64,000 bases of DNA from contig CAZFPL010000009.1 in assembly GCA_964521085.1 (NCBI GenBank), positions 31,422-95,421 of the forward strand, written 5' to 3'. The notes beneath the pieces were generated by a model. That model was given only the letters and a program-made list of their open reading frames with translations. It did not search any database and had not been told where the DNA came from. Made by a program: the position numbers and the translations under genes. Positions 62,776 to 64,000 of the stretch are shown here, one piece after another; position 1 is the stretch's first letter; each line of letters opens with the position of its first letter. The stretch is from JAFGKK01 sp964521085 (GTDB lineage: Bacteria; Chloroflexota; Anaerolineae; Anaerolineales; RBG-16-64-43).

Positions 62776-63369
62776 ATGAAGGCGGATAAATTCCGTCTGC
62801 CGGGGCTTCCACGCGAGGCCGGAACGCGTCGGATCGCGATGCTGGTGATCATCACCTGCGCGGCGATTGCATTGGGCAGTGCGGCGCTGATCCTCACCTG
62901 GATCGTCTCGGGCGACCTGGAGATCGAAACGGTCGGGGCGGCCGCGGTCCTGTTCCTGATTCTTGCCGGAATGATCCTGCTCGCACTGCGGGGCGGCGAA
63001 CGCGCGGCGCTGATCATCCTCGCCGCGCTGATATTCATCCTGGTGGCCGCGGATCTGGCCTGGTACGGCGTGCATTCGTCGATGGCGTCCGCCTTCCTGA
63101 TCCCGATCCTGTTGATGGGATGCGGTCTGGGGATACGCGCGGGCATCGGCGCGGCGCTTGTGTGCTCGGCCTTCGGATGGCTGCTGGCGGCGGCGGAAAA
63201 TGCCGGCTGGATCGCCGTCCCCTACGCTGTGGAAATTTCGCACCTGACCTTTGACGCCCCGGCGCTGACCGTTGTCTTTCTGCTGTCCGCCCTCATCGCC
63301 GGGTACGCGACCGACAGCCTCCGCAAGATGGAGCCACGAGGCACGAACAAGGATAGGGAGGGAACATGA
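62776..63369 (+). CDS. Six-helix membrane protein of unknown function
   Basis: 197 residues from the ATG at 62776, after GGTGAGGAT. Six hydrophobic segments (about 20-45, 50-72, 78-100, 105-130, 135-155 and 165-190) and a charged tail. The layout is like MASE-type sensor membrane domains, but no output domain follows. It overlaps the corA start by four bases (ATGA), so the two are probably translated together. A role in metal transport is only guessed from position. Confidence 0.55.
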   Translation: MKADKFRLPGLPREAGTRRIAMLVIITCAAIALGSAALILTWIVSGDLEIETVGAAAVLFLILAGMILLALRGGERAALIILAALIFILVAADLAWYGVHSSMASAFLIPILLMGCGLGIRAGIGAALVCSAFGWLLAAAENAGWIAVPYAVEISHLTFDAPALTVVFLLSALIAGYATDSLRKMEPRGTNKDREGT

Positions 63370-64000
63370 TCCGAGCACTGTACCGCACGCCTGAGGGAAC
63401 CCTGCGGATGGACCTTGAACCCGATAATTATTCCGCCGCGCTGTCGGAGGCTAGCGGCGTCCTGTGGGTGGATTTCGAAGACACCCCGCCGCAGGAGGAC
63501 GAACCGATCCTCATCCACACGTTTGGCTTCCATCCCCTGGCGGTGGACGACGCGCTGCAGGAATCGCATGTGCCCAAGGTGGACGATTGGGACCGGTACC
63601 TGTACCTTGTCCTGCATGCCATCGCATTCGGCCGCGACGACGGCGGAAAGTTGGAAACGATCGAACTGGATGTGTTCCTGGGGAAAAACTTTATCGTCAC
63701 CCACCACGATCAGCCGATCCCGGCGATAAACCACGTATGGGATTCCTGCCGGCGGGACGAGCGCTACTTCAGCCGGGGAACCGACCATGTCCTTTACCGG
63801 ATCGTGGATGACATGGTGGCGGCTTACATGCCGGTGGTCGAGGAGGTCGACGAAGCAATCGAGACGCTGGAGGACCAGATATTCGACCGGCCTTCGCCCG
63901 AGAACCTTTCCGCACTGATGAAGCTCAAGCGCGCGCTGCTCCAATTGCGGCGGATCATCGCCCCCCAGCGCGAGGTGCTCAACAAGCTCGCCCGCGACGA
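63366..64000 (+). CDS. corA: CorA-family divalent cation transporter (truncated by the window end)
   Basis: At least 211 residues; the frame is open to the end. The N-terminal alpha/beta domain of CorA is clear: HPLAVDDALQESHVPKVDDW, YLYLVLHAI, LDVFLGKNFIVTHHDQPIPAI, then the long helix with MPVVEEVDEAIETLEDQIFDRPSPE and LKRALLQLRRIIAPQREVLNKL. The two membrane helices with the GMN motif lie beyond the edge. CorA imports Mg2+ or Co2+/Ni2+. Confidence 0.9.
   Translation, partial: MIRALYRTPEGTLRMDLEPDNYSAALSEASGVLWVDFEDTPPQEDEPILIHTFGFHPLAVDDALQESHVPKVDDWDRYLYLVLHAIAFGRDDGGKLETIELDVFLGKNFIVTHHDQPIPAINHVWDSCRRDERYFSRGTDHVLYRIVDDMVAAYMPVVEEVDEAIETLEDQIFDRPSPENLSALMKLKRALLQLRRIIAPQREVLNKLARD

Overview
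The window reads as a chromosomal segment of a GC-rich, free-living bacterium of the phylum Chloroflexota, most likely class Anaerolineae. This is inferred, not proven: an FMN-riboswitch-controlled RibXY transporter (a type described from Chloroflexi), an R3H/SpoIIIAA-like ATPase, a PG_binding_4/beta-lactamase-like surface protein, DUF4349 and SWIM proteins, and lipoprotein signal peptides without lipopolysaccharide genes. There are no phage genes, transposases, CRISPR arrays, rRNA or tRNA genes that I can see.

Layout. 0.1-2.4 kb (minus): FMN riboswitch with terminator, then ribX and ribY. 2.5-10.8 kb (minus): a housekeeping run yacL-like, cysS, rlmB, a membrane-anchored Cas4-like nuclease, nadK, a B-box membrane protein, DUF3592 and recN; its leader has a strong promoter and an internal terminator. 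10.9-13.5 kb (plus): a surface serine hydrolase, a perfect parS site and a methyltransferase. 13.5-14.8 kb (minus): an MGDG-synthase-like glycosyltransferase and DUF951. 14.9-20.1 kb (plus): pdxS, GNAT, pdxT, an unknown gene, the R3H ATPase and tmk. 20.1-25.4 kb: fmdB (minus), then gmk, rhomboid, a membrane protein and uvrA (plus). 25.4-25.8 kb: an attenuator-like leader and a SWIM protein. 26-29.6 kb: three complex-I/Hyf-like membrane proteins without catalytic partners.

29.6-32 kb is the replication origin region. A basal unwinding-like element (AT-rich tract, TAG trios, a short C run, a DnaA box) and further DnaA boxes lie downstream of dnaA, which is on the minus strand. dnaN is 12 kb away on the plus strand. 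Between them lie gatC, gatA, a sugar nucleotidyltransferase, a small protein, an aminotransferase, gatB, an M1 peptidase, a glutamate-type dehydrogenase and a PEP/pyruvate-binding-domain protein. After dnaN come a triple-PAS/GAF/GGDEF cyclase, a lipoprotein phosphodiesterase (minus), a three-gene ABC-2 exporter (minus), pcm, phoU, a DUF4349 lipoprotein, a metallophosphoesterase, a tandem pair of 387-residue GNAT-like paralogues, lpd (all minus), then nfeD, surE, a DUF362 ferredoxin-like protein, a membrane protein and a truncated corA (plus).

The most notable signals are the origin architecture with the nearby parS, the RibXY-riboswitch unit, the degenerate complex-I-like trio beside the origin, the solo membrane Cas4-like nuclease, and two promoter-terminator leaders (before the SWIM gene and before yacL). 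All functional calls come from reading motifs by eye; no database search was run.
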